From assembly GCA_031286085.1 (NCBI GenBank), contig JAITUX010000021.1:1-7830 (forward strand): a stretch of 7,830 nucleotides of DNA. Reading direction: 5' to 3'. Below, piece by piece: positions 1-6,649 of this stretch. Below the pieces are notes generated by a model. That model saw only the letters and a list, made by a program, of their open reading frames with translations. It was not told the DNA's origin and ran no database searches. Both the position numbers and the translations under genes were made by a program. The first letter of the stretch is position 1; each line of letters opens with the position of its first letter. Source of the stretch: Candidatus Adiutrix sp. Lineage in GTDB: Bacteria; Desulfobacterota; Desulfarculia; Adiutricales; Adiutricaceae.

Positions 1-641
1 AGGCCGAAGAATCCGGCCAGGAAATACATTGAGGCGAAACGCCTGGGGGCGACGGCCAGATAGCTTAAGGCCGGCCAATCCAGGCTGTCCAGGACGGGCC
101 GGCCCAAGTTCAGGGCCTCGTGCCCGCCTAGTAGGGCCAGGGGGTGCAGAAGGAGGCCGTAAAAACGGGTGACCAGGGGAAGGGGCGCGGCCCAGTGGGC
201 CAGGTTCACCCCGGCCAAGGCGGCGGCCAGCAAGACCGCGAGCAAGAGGTACTTGGCCTGACTCAGGCGGAGGGGCGGGGCGGCCGGCCGGGGCCGCCGG
301 CCGGCGCAACGGTTCATCAGGCCTGAAGCCGCGTCCAGGGTCGCGCCCAAGGGGCAGAGCCAGCCGCAGAACAGCCGGCCGACGAACAGGGTCAGGCCCA
401 GGAGCAAGAGGGCGGGCCAGAGGACGGCCAGCCCTGCCCGGCCGGCCAGGACCGTAACGGCGGCGGCCAGGGGATCCAGGCGCTGGAAGAGGGGAACCAG
501 GCCCTCCAGGCCGAAGGGCGAAGCGGCCCCCCGCCAGAGCAGCCAGAGGAACAAGGCCAGGCTTAAGGCCTGCGCCCAGCCGCGGAACAGCCGGCCCCGC
601 CTTGGCGCCGGCCGGGAGCTATGGCCGGCCCCGGCGCTCAA
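1..641 (-). CDS. Polyferredoxin-type membrane protein (NapH/4Fe-4S binding family), partial at left edge
   Basis: This is an open minus-strand frame that runs off the left edge; about 213 residues are visible. It begins at a TTG that overlaps the DUF362 stop codon (TTGA). An in-frame TGA lies a short way upstream and no ATG or GTG occurs before residue 109, so TTG is the only sensible start. The start has only a weak upstream AG-rich stretch, so translational coupling is likely. The visible part has hydrophobic segments near residues 24-37, 57-90, 130-148 and 155-172. It also has the motif FCGWLCPLG (Cys92, Cys96), typical of NapH/NosR/YccM-like membrane proteins that carry 4Fe-4S ferredoxin domains further on. 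Those ferredoxin cysteine clusters, if present, lie outside the window. The likely role is membrane-bound electron transfer to or from the exported DUF362 partner. The family call is fairly firm; the partner and substrate are inference. Confidence 0.8.
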   Translation of the reverse strand, partial: MSAGAGHSSRPAPRRGRLFRGWAQALSLALFLWLLWRGAASPFGLEGLVPLFQRLDPLAAAVTVLAGRAGLAVLWPALLLLGLTLFVGRLFCGWLCPLGATLDAASGLMNRCAGRRPRPAAPPLRLSQAKYLLLAVLLAAALAGVNLAHWAAPLPLVTRFYGLLLHPLALLGGHEALNLGRPVLDSLDWPALSYLAVAPRRFASMYFLAGFFG

Positions 642-1555
642 GCCGCGATTCGCCTGATGACCAGGTTTTCAATGTCCAGACGGCCCAGGCCGCGCTCCTG
701 GGCCAGTTGCAGATGCTTGACCTGCCTGGGCGCGATCTTCCGGCCATACCATTCATAGGAGGCCACGGCCGTGGCGTCGGCGGCCACCGGGTCCGCGGAA
801 GCGATGACCTCGCCCGGCCGGATAACCAGGCCGGGACCGCCGGGGCCGCCCGTGGTGAGCACGCGGGTGGCGTCGATGACCGCCAGGTGCGGCTTTATGA
901 AACTGTTCAAGTCCACGATCGAGCCTTCCAGGCTGTAACGGGAATGCATGACCTGCCTGGAAAGGATCAGGCCCATCTGGCCTTTGAGGGCCAGGCTCAC
1001 CCCGGTTGCGCCGTGGCTCTTGGCCACGGGCGCGGCAATGAGCACGTCCGCCTCCAGGACGTCGCGCATGAAGGAGTTGGAGTGCATTTCCGAGGCCGCC
1101 GGCAGGTCCGCGTCCTGGTAGAAGGAGGCGTCCATCAAATGGCGGCAAATTCCTTCCTCAACGCTGTCGCAGGCCTCCAGGATGCCTGAATTGCGCAGCG
1201 ATTTTTCCGCGTCGTGGAGGGAATGGTCCAAGACGCGCACCCGGGCGGCCCCGGCCTCCTTGCACATGATCAAGACTTCGCGCACCACTTCCGGGTGGGT
1301 GGTGGTGGCGCTGTCAACGCCTTGGGCAAAGCTCATGTTCGGCTTGATGACCACTTTCTGGCCGGGCTTGACAAAACGGCCCATGCCGCCCAGCAGATTC
1401 ACGGCCGCGCGCGCGGCCGGGCCCGGCGCGCCCCTGGCCACGGCCACGTCCGGCCTGGCCTCGGCCAAGGCCGGGGCGGCCGGCCGGAGCAGCGGGGCGC
1501 AGGCCAAGCCGGCCAGGCCACAAACCTGCAGCTTCAAAAAATCGCGCCGACGCAT
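638..1555 (-). CDS. DUF362 domain protein with Tat signal
   Basis: A 305-residue protein. The N-terminus is MRRRDFLKLQ followed by a hydrophobic stretch (about residues 11-23) and an ALA site (29-31), which is a twin-arginine signal; export in folded form is therefore expected. The rest matches the DUF362 family: KPGQKVVIKPNMSF (63-76), the THPEVVREVL helix (87-96), a VxVLDHS strand (107-112), the APVAKSHGATGVSLALKGQMG region (175-195) and SADPVAADATAVA near 253-265. The ATG has AGGAG 6 nt upstream and a near-consensus promoter about 60 nt further back. DUF362 proteins are often fused to or encoded beside ferredoxin domains, and here the next gene is a membrane polyferredoxin-type protein. 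No CxxCxxC cluster is present in this copy, so it does not itself bind a ferredoxin-type cluster. The biochemical role is not established; an envelope redox partner is an inference from the context. Confidence 0.9.
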   Translation of the reverse strand: MRRRDFLKLQVCGLAGLACAPLLRPAAPALAEARPDVAVARGAPGPAARAAVNLLGGMGRFVKPGQKVVIKPNMSFAQGVDSATTTHPEVVREVLIMCKEAGAARVRVLDHSLHDAEKSLRNSGILEACDSVEEGICRHLMDASFYQDADLPAASEMHSNSFMRDVLEADVLIAAPVAKSHGATGVSLALKGQMGLILSRQVMHSRYSLEGSIVDLNSFIKPHLAVIDATRVLTTGGPGGPGLVIRPGEVIASADPVAADATAVASYEWYGRKIAPRQVKHLQLAQERGLGRLDIENLVIRRIAA

Positions 1556-1614
1556 ACGGGGCTCCTTTCAGGCCGTTCACGAACATTTAAGACCGGGACA
1601 TGAAGTTTTTTTAA

Positions 1615-1643
1615 AGTATAGGCCAAGGCGGCCCCTTTGTCAA
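1615..1643 (-). promoter_or_regulatory. Sigma70-type promoter for the DUF362/4Fe-4S unit
   Basis: Reading the minus strand, a perfect TTGACA (1638-1643) is followed by a 17-nt spacer and TATACT (1615-1620, five of six consensus bases). Transcription would start near 1608, giving a leader of about 53 nt to the DUF362 ATG at 1555. It is the best promoter match in the window. Confidence 0.8.
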
Positions 1644-1680
1644 AAGTATGAAATTTAGACTGGCGCAAGGTTTTTTTTTA

Positions 1681-1689
1681 TGGTATATT
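1681..1689 (+). promoter_or_regulatory. Probable extended -10 promoter of the nfu gene
   Basis: TGG-TATATT (1681-1689) has the TGn extension followed by a five-of-six -10 hexamer. It is preceded by a run of nine T (1671-1679) that could act as an upstream curved or UP-like element. No good -35 is present at 16-18 nt spacing, which is tolerated in extended -10 promoters. Start of transcription would be near 1696, about 68 nt before the ATG. The mfd promoter carries the same TGGTATAT string. Confidence 0.45.
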
Positions 1690-1712
1690 CCAATCTCCTG
1701 CAAACAATTTTA

Positions 1713-1753
1713 AGGTCCGGATCTCTCCGGCCTCCTAATCCTTAACGCAAGGG
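1713..1753 (+). promoter_or_regulatory. Structured nfu leader (two small hairpins, one over the SD)
   Basis: The first hairpin pairs CCGGA (1717-1721) with TCCGG (1726-1730) around a TCTC loop. AGG/CCT (1713-1715 with 1731-1733) extends it past one bulged T. A second, weaker hairpin pairs TCCTT (1739-1743) with AAGGG (1749-1753, one G-U pair) and covers the Shine-Dalgarno AAGGGAG. This fits modest translational control, but no known riboswitch class is recognised and short stems are common in GC-rich DNA. Confidence 0.3.
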
Positions 1754-1763
1754 AGCGCGAACC

Positions 1764-2006
1764 ATGAGAGAGCAAGTTGAAGCGGTGCTGGCCAAACTGC
1801 GCCCCACCCTCAAAGCCGATGGCGGCGACATTGAACTGATTGACGTTAAAGACGGTGTGGTCCAGGTCAGCCTCACCGGCGCCTGTCACGGTTGCCCCAT
1901 GAGCGAAATGACTTTGAAGCACGGGGTGGAAAAGGCCCTGAAGGAATCCCTGCCGGAAATCAAGGCCGTGGTGCCGGTCAACAAGCACGGCGCCGCCGGC
2001 TGCTGA
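1764..2006 (+). CDS. nfu: Nfu-type Fe-S cluster scaffold/carrier (NifU C-terminal domain)
   Basis: An 80-residue protein consisting only of the NifU C-terminal (Nfu) domain. An N-terminal helix is followed by LKADGGDIELIDVKDGVVQVSLTG and the cluster-binding CHGCP motif (Cys41 and Cys44), then a helix and the closing strand IKAVVPV. Two subunits of this family usually share one 4Fe-4S cluster through these CxxC cysteines and hand it to client apoproteins in the cytoplasm. It lacks the IscU-like N-terminal and central domains of full NifU, and the A-type domain of E. coli NfuA. The tail ends in an extra cysteine (Cys80), which is slightly unusual. AAGGGAG sits 8 nt before the ATG. The gene appears monocistronic, between its own promoter and a strong terminator. 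The family call is firm; clients are unknown. Confidence 0.93.
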   Translation: MREQVEAVLAKLRPTLKADGGDIELIDVKDGVVQVSLTGACHGCPMSEMTLKHGVEKALKESLPEIKAVVPVNKHGAAGC

Positions 2007-2029
2007 AATTACGGCATCTTGAACACCCG

Positions 2030-2060
2030 CCGCCGGGTCGGACGACCCGGCGGTTTTTTT
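2030..2060 (+). terminator. Intrinsic terminator after nfu
   Basis: A perfect inverted repeat, CCGCCGGGTCG (2030-2040) with CGACCCGGCGG (2043-2053), is followed at once by seven T (2054-2060). In practice it would form a 9-10 bp GC-rich stem with a 4-6 nt loop. It lies 24 nt after the nfu stop and insulates nfu from mfd. Confidence 0.93.
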
Positions 2061-2112
2061 CGCCCGGATTTCATAACAATTTGTATAGGAGCCCTTCACG
2101 GCGCGCCCGGTC

Positions 2113-2141
2113 TTGTAAAAAAAACATTCCTGGTATATGAT
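2113..2141 (+). promoter_or_regulatory. Promoter of the mfd operon
   Basis: TTGTAA (2113-2118) and TATGAT (2136-2141) are separated by exactly 17 nt, matching four and five of the six consensus bases. An overlapping TGG-TATATG could serve as an extended -10. Transcription would start near 2148, leaving only about 20 nt of leader. The weak GAGG at 2150-2153 is the only SD-like element and lies far (14 nt) from the ATG. Confidence 0.65.
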
Positions 2142-2167
2142 GGAAATTTGAGGATATTTCAGTAAAA

Positions 2168-5100
2168 ATGGAGACTGTGGGCTATCAGAGTTACGCCGGC
2201 GACCCGGGCCGGCTGCAGCCGGAAGACGGCCGGACCGTGGTGCTGGGGGGCGTGACCCTGCCGGTTCTGGCCCACCTTCTGGTCAGGCTGATCAACGACC
2301 GGCCCCAGACCATTTTCGTGGCCCTGCCCACCGCGGCCATGGCCGAAGACCTGGCCGGCGACGCGGGTTTCTTCTGGCCCGAAGGCCGTGACCGCATCCA
2401 CCTCTTCCCGGCCTTCGAGGCCAAGCCCTTTATGCCCCAGGCCGCCGCGCCGGACACGGCCCTGGAGCGCCAGTGGGTTCTGGCCAAGCTGGCCGAGGAC
2501 GACGGCCCCCGGCTGGTGGCGGCCCCGGCCCCGGCCCTGCTCCGGCTGACGCCCGGCCCGGCCGAGACCCTGGCCGCCCGCCGGCTGCTTCAGGCCGGCA
2601 CGGAGACGGATTTGGAGGAACTTAAGACCTTCCTTATCCGTCACGGTTACGCCGCCGTGGGGCAGGTGGAATCGCCGGGCGATTTCGCGGCCCGCGGCGA
2701 TATAGTTGACGTGTTCCCGGCCGGCCGGAATCTCCCGGTGCGGGTGGAATTCTTCGGCGACCTGGTTGAATCCCTGCGGACTTTCCAGGTGGAGGACCAG
2801 AAATCAGTGGCCAGCCTGCCCTCCCTCCTGCTCACCCCGGCCCGGGAATTCCCCTTTGACGCCGAGGGCGGCGCCGCCGCGGCCCGGGCCCTGGAGAGCC
2901 TGGCCCGGGCCGAGGGCTGGCACAGCCTCTTGTGGGCCCCCCTGGCCGAGGCCTTCCGGACCGGAACGCCCTTCAGCGGCCTGGATTCCTGGGCCCCCCT
3001 GTTCACGGAACTGGCCCCTTTGCGCGCCGGGCTGGCTCGCGCCCGCGTGCTCATCCACGAACCCGAGGACTTCCTTAAATCGGCCGAAGCGGCCTGGCTG
3101 GGCCTGGTCAACCATTATGAGCGGCTGCGGCTGGAAGAGCGCCCCCACCTGGATATCAGGCGCGGCTGGCGGCCGCCGACGGAAACCCTGGCCGACCTCT
3201 CCCGAGGGGGGGGCTGGCGGGCCCGGGCCCTGGATCTGCCGGAAAAGGAGCACCGAGGAACGCGCTATTTCCATATCCAGGTGGAAACCAACGCCAATCT
3301 CAAGGCCGCGCCCAAGGCCGGCGCGGCCGGAACCGGCGTGGCCGGAACCGGCGGCTTCCTGGCCCCCCTGGCCGCCCGCCTGCGTAGCCTCCTCCACCGG
3401 GGCTTCGAGACCCACCTGGTGGCCCGCGGCGCGGAACAGGCTCGGCGTCTGGCCGAAATGCTGGCCGACTACGACCTGGCGGCCCTCCGCGGGCCGGGCC
3501 GGACTTCGGCCGGCCGCCTGTCCCTGGAAGTGGGCCAGCTTTCCGGCGGCTTCGCCCTGGCCGGCGAACAAGTGGCCTTCATCGTCGAGGATGAGGTCTT
3601 CGGCGTCCGCCAGCGGACGCGCCGGCGCCTGACCGCGGCCGAGGGAGGCCTTAAATTCTCCAGCCTCAAGAGCCTTGCGCCCGGCGATTACGTGGTCCAC
3701 AACGTCCACGGCATAGGGCAGTATCAGGGCCTGGTCACCCTCCAGCTCTCCTACGGCCAGAAAGGCGAATTCCTGCACTTGGTTTACAAGGGCGGGGACA
3801 AGCTCTACGTGCCGGTGGAACTCTTCAAGTCGGTGGGCAAATATGTGGGCGCCGAAACCCGCCCGCCCCTTTTGGACCGCCTGGGCGGCCTCACCTGGGG
3901 CCGGCTTAAGGCCAAGGTCAAGGAGAACATCCGCCTGATGGCCGAGGAACTGCTCCGGCTCTACGCCGCCCGCCAGATAAGCCCAGGCCACGCCTACGAG
4001 GCCCGGGACGGTTTCTTCATGGAATTCGAGGCCGCCTTTGAATACGACGAGACCCCGGACCAGAGGCGGGCCATAGACGAGGTCCTGGCCGACCTGGCCG
4101 CGCCCAAGCCCATGGACCGGCTCATCTGCGGCGACGTGGGCTACGGCAAGACCGAGGTGGCCCTGCGGGCCGTCTTCAAAGTCATTTCCGAAAAGAAGCA
4201 GGCGGCCGTCCTGGTGCCGACCACCATCCTGGCCGAACAGCACGAGCGCACCTTCTCGGCCCGCCTGGGGCCCTGGGGCGTCCGGACCGCGGCCCTGTCG
4301 CGCTTCAAGAAGCCGGCTGAAATCAAGGCCCTCCTTAAGGAAACGGCCGAAGGCCGGGTGGACGTCCTCATCGGCACCCACCGTCTTTTGCAGAAGGACG
4401 TGAAATTCCAGGACCTGGGCCTGGTGGTCATCGACGAGGAGCATCGTTTCGGCGTGGCCGACAAGGAGAAGCTGAAAAAGCTCCGCACCAGGGTGGACGT
4501 CATGGCCATGAGCGCCACCCCCATTCCCCGCAGCCTGTCCATGTCCCTGGCCGGCATACGCGACCTGAGCACCATCGCCACTCCGCCCCAGGATAGGCAG
4601 GCCGTCAAGACCATCCTCCTGAAATACGAGGACGAAACCGTCTGCGAGGCCATAGACCGGGAACTGGCCCGGGGCGGCCAGGTTTTCCTGGTTCACAACC
4701 GGGTGAGGGACATACAGCTCTGGGCCGACCGCCTCCGGCGGCTCATGCCCCTGGTGCGCTTCGGCATCGGCCACGGCCAGATGAAGGAAGCCGAATTGGA
4801 AACTGTGCTGACCAAATTCCTGAACCGGGAGCTGGACGTCTGGATCACCACGGCCATAGTGGAGTCCGGCCTGGATTTTCCGGCCGCCGGCACCATCATC
4901 ATAGACCAGGCCGACCGCTTCGGCCTGGCCCAGCTCTATCAACTGCGCGGCCGGGTCGGCCGGGGCAACCAGGAAGCCTTCGCCTACCTCCTGGTGGACG
5001 ACCCCGATACCCTGACCGCCGACGCCCGCAAGCGCCTCAAGGCCCTCCTGGACCACAGCGACCTGGGCAGCGGCTATCAAATAGCCAGGCATGACCTGGA

Positions 5101-5707
5101 GATCCGGGGCAGCGGCAACATTTTAGGCGCGGCCCAGTCAGGCCAGGCCCAGTTGGTGGGTTATGAAATGTATGCCCAGCTCATGGAGGAGACCATCCGG
5201 GAGCTTAAAGGCCAGCCGGCCGAAGAGGCCCCGGAACCGGAAGTGGCCCTGGGCCTGCCGGCCTATCTGCCCTCAAGCTACGTGCCCGACACCTCCGCCC
5301 GCCTGGTTCTCTACCGCCGGCTGGCCGAGGCCGGCGCCTTTGAGGAGATCGAGGCCTTGAAGGCCGAAATGCGCGACCGCTTCGGCCCGCCGCCGGAAGA
5401 GGCCGAAAACCTGGCGGCCCTGATGGAGACCAAAATCCTGCTCCGGCGGGCCGGGGCGGCCCGCCTGGAGACCGGCCCCGGAGGCCTGACCCTGACCTTC
5501 GGCCCCGGCGGGCCCGCCTCTTACGACCAGGTCTTGGCCCTGGTCACGGATAAGAAACGCCGGGTCCGCCTGTCGCCCTCCGGCAAGCTCTTCATCGGCG
5601 ACGTGACTCTGCGGAGCGGGACAGACCTGGGCCTGGTCCGCTCCTTCCTGGCTTCCCTGGTTCCGGCCGCCTCAGCCGGGGCCGAGGGCGGCCCGGCCGG
5701 GAGGTGA
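2168..5707 (+). CDS. mfd: Transcription-repair coupling factor Mfd
   Basis: An 1179-residue protein, full length for Mfd (usually about 1150). It releases RNA polymerase stalled at DNA lesions and recruits UvrA to start nucleotide excision repair. The domains are in the expected order. The UvrB-like N-terminal region includes SPGDFAARGDIVDVFPAG (169-186). A poorly conserved linker follows, then the RNA-polymerase-interacting CarD-like domain from about 500 (LAPGDYVVHNVHGIGQYQGL). Next come the RecG-like helicase lobes: Walker A GDVGYGKTE (655-663), DEEH box (756-759), SATPIPR (782-788) and QLRGRVGRG (925-933). The TRCF C-terminal domain spans about 1029-1130. No key motif is missing. The SD is weak: only GAGG, 14 nt upstream of the ATG. 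A tandem 15-nt repeat lengthens the linker near residues 385-395. It heads an operon with two periplasmic folding-factor genes; the functional link is unclear. Confidence 0.98.
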   Translation: METVGYQSYAGDPGRLQPEDGRTVVLGGVTLPVLAHLLVRLINDRPQTIFVALPTAAMAEDLAGDAGFFWPEGRDRIHLFPAFEAKPFMPQAAAPDTALERQWVLAKLAEDDGPRLVAAPAPALLRLTPGPAETLAARRLLQAGTETDLEELKTFLIRHGYAAVGQVESPGDFAARGDIVDVFPAGRNLPVRVEFFGDLVESLRTFQVEDQKSVASLPSLLLTPAREFPFDAEGGAAAARALESLARAEGWHSLLWAPLAEAFRTGTPFSGLDSWAPLFTELAPLRAGLARARVLIHEPEDFLKSAEAAWLGLVNHYERLRLEERPHLDIRRGWRPPTETLADLSRGGGWRARALDLPEKEHRGTRYFHIQVETNANLKAAPKAGAAGTGVAGTGGFLAPLAARLRSLLHRGFETHLVARGAEQARRLAEMLADYDLAALRGPGRTSAGRLSLEVGQLSGGFALAGEQVAFIVEDEVFGVRQRTRRRLTAAEGGLKFSSLKSLAPGDYVVHNVHGIGQYQGLVTLQLSYGQKGEFLHLVYKGGDKLYVPVELFKSVGKYVGAETRPPLLDRLGGLTWGRLKAKVKENIRLMAEELLRLYAARQISPGHAYEARDGFFMEFEAAFEYDETPDQRRAIDEVLADLAAPKPMDRLICGDVGYGKTEVALRAVFKVISEKKQAAVLVPTTILAEQHERTFSARLGPWGVRTAALSRFKKPAEIKALLKETAEGRVDVLIGTHRLLQKDVKFQDLGLVVIDEEHRFGVADKEKLKKLRTRVDVMAMSATPIPRSLSMSLAGIRDLSTIATPPQDRQAVKTILLKYEDETVCEAIDRELARGGQVFLVHNRVRDIQLWADRLRRLMPLVRFGIGHGQMKEAELETVLTKFLNRELDVWITTAIVESGLDFPAAGTIIIDQADRFGLAQLYQLRGRVGRGNQEAFAYLLVDDPDTLTADARKRLKALLDHSDLGSGYQIARHDLEIRGSGNILGAAQSGQAQLVGYEMYAQLMEETIRELKGQPAEEAPEPEVALGLPAYLPSSYVPDTSARLVLYRRLAEAGAFEEIEALKAEMRDRFGPPPEEAENLAALMETKILLRRAGAARLETGPGGLTLTFGPGGPASYDQVLALVTDKKRRVRLSPSGKLFIGDVTLRSGTDLGLVRSFLASLVPAASAGAEGGPAGR
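3320..3349 (+). repeat. 15-nt in-frame tandem duplication inside mfd
   Basis: Two adjacent units, GGCGCGGCCGGAACC (3320-3334) and GGCGTGGCCGGAACC (3335-3349), differ at one base. They add an in-frame GAAGT/GVAGT-like pair in the flexible Ala/Gly/Thr linker between the UvrB-like region and the RNA-polymerase-interacting domain. It is probably a replication-slippage product tolerated in a linker. Confidence 0.75.
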
Positions 5708-5711
5708 AATA

Positions 5712-6644
5712 ATGCGCTGCGTCTTATGGCCCGGCCTCCGGCTGGCGGCCCTGGCCGCCCTGGCCCTACTCGCAACCGGAGCCTGCCGGGAAGTCCAGGA
5801 AGCCGTCTGGCCGGCGGACACGGCCGCCCTGGTCGAAGGCCGGCCCATAACCATGGCCGAACTGAAGCAGGTTCTGGGCTGGGGGTACTACGGCCAATTG
5901 GACCGGGAAGGAGCCTCCGCCGACGAGGCGAAGGCCGTGCCCGGCCTGGTGCTGGATAAATTGATCGAGGAGCGGCTGATTCTGGCCGAAGCCCCGCGCC
6001 GTAAAATTTCCCTGGAAACGGCGGAGCGGGAAGCCCGCCTCGCCGAGGCGAAGGAAGCCTGGTCCGGGCGAGACCTGCATTCGGACCAGGCCGAAGCCCT
6101 GCGCCGAAATTTGCGCCGGCAAATTATCCTGCATAAAATCACCGACCGGATCATGGCCGACGAGCGGCGTTTCTCGGATGTGGACTGGCGGGCCTTCTGG
6201 CGGGCCTGGCCGAAAAAGAAGCCCACCCGCTACCTGGTGCGGGTCCTCTTTATGTCGCCTCTGCCGGAAGCTCCGGTTCTGCCGGAACCCGTCCCGACGG
6301 ACTTGGAGCGGTTGGCCCAGAAGTTCAAGCTGGAAGGCTATCCGGCCGTCCTGTCCGAGGCCGTCTGGCTCCAGAGCGACCTTTTGGACAGCGGCCTGAT
6401 AAAGGCCCTGGAAACCGCCTGGGCCGGCCGGCGGCTCAGCCCGCCCCTGCGCCAGGAAAGCAGTTGGGCCATTTACGAGGTGCTGCGCCTGGACAGGAAA
6501 ACCGCGGCGGTGGCCGAACTCAAGGCCGCGCGGGCCGCCTATGAACTCAAGGCCGGCGAAGAGGCCTTCCGCGAATGGCTGACGGCCCGCCGGGCCGCCG
6601 CCGACATCAGGATCAATCCCAACCTGACCCAAACCCTGGAGTGA
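5712..6644 (+). CDS. Putative lipoprotein with SurA-type N-terminal domain and degenerate parvulin region
   Basis: A 310-residue protein. The N-terminus has a basic start, a hydrophobic stretch (residues 8-20) and ATGAC ending in Cys25, which resembles a lipobox with an atypical Thr at -3, so lipid anchoring is likely but not certain. Residues about 36-150 look like a SurA/PpiC N-terminal chaperone domain: ALVEGRPITMAELKQVL, then VLDKLIEERLILAEA and a long charged helix. Residues about 172-260 follow the parvulin outline (YLVRVLFMS, then GLIKALETAWAGRRLSPP and WAIYEVLRL) but lack the usual SxxPG...GGDxG segment, so isomerase activity is doubtful. The C-terminal helix (EAFREWLTARRAAADIRINPN) resembles the swapped helix of the family. 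GGGAGG inside the mfd end lies 7 nt before the ATG, 4 nt after the mfd stop. A periplasmic or outer-membrane holdase for envelope proteins is inferred. Confidence 0.8.
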   Translation: MRCVLWPGLRLAALAALALLATGACREVQEAVWPADTAALVEGRPITMAELKQVLGWGYYGQLDREGASADEAKAVPGLVLDKLIEERLILAEAPRRKISLETAEREARLAEAKEAWSGRDLHSDQAEALRRNLRRQIILHKITDRIMADERRFSDVDWRAFWRAWPKKKPTRYLVRVLFMSPLPEAPVLPEPVPTDLERLAQKFKLEGYPAVLSEAVWLQSDLLDSGLIKALETAWAGRRLSPPLRQESSWAIYEVLRLDRKTAAVAELKAARAAYELKAGEEAFREWLTARRAAADIRINPNLTQTLE

Positions 6645-6649
6645 TTTCC

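Noticed and set aside
144..326. Short plus-strand frame in the left 640 bases
   Set aside because: It is the shadow of the minus-strand membrane protein, whose FCGWLCPLG motif and hydrophobic segments fix the real frame.
602..1189. Plus-strand open frame of 195 codons opposite the DUF362 gene
   Set aside because: It is an antisense shadow of a clearly recognised DUF362 gene and has no SD, no promoter and no family resemblance.
1368..1373. Perfect TTGACA on the plus strand inside the DUF362 gene
   Set aside because: No -10-like hexamer lies 16-18 nt downstream, and no plus-strand gene follows.
1661..1680. TGGCGC followed by a T-run, resembling a sigma54 element
   Set aside because: The -12 element (TTGC at the right spacing) is missing; the downstream TGGTATATT is a better explanation.
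2804..5092. A 762-codon open frame on the minus strand, antisense to mfd
   Set aside because: Its length follows from the GC-rich third positions of mfd, which remove stops from that antisense frame. Its translation is low-complexity (Gly/Ala/Gln/Val/Leu rich), has no recognisable domain, and mfd itself has every diagnostic motif.
6575..6649. Upstream in-frame ATG for the SurA-like gene (25 extra residues)
   Set aside because: The extension lies inside the previous gene and is polar and Pro/Arg-rich. It would bury the signal peptide, and the ATG at 6650 has a good SD and a textbook signal sequence.
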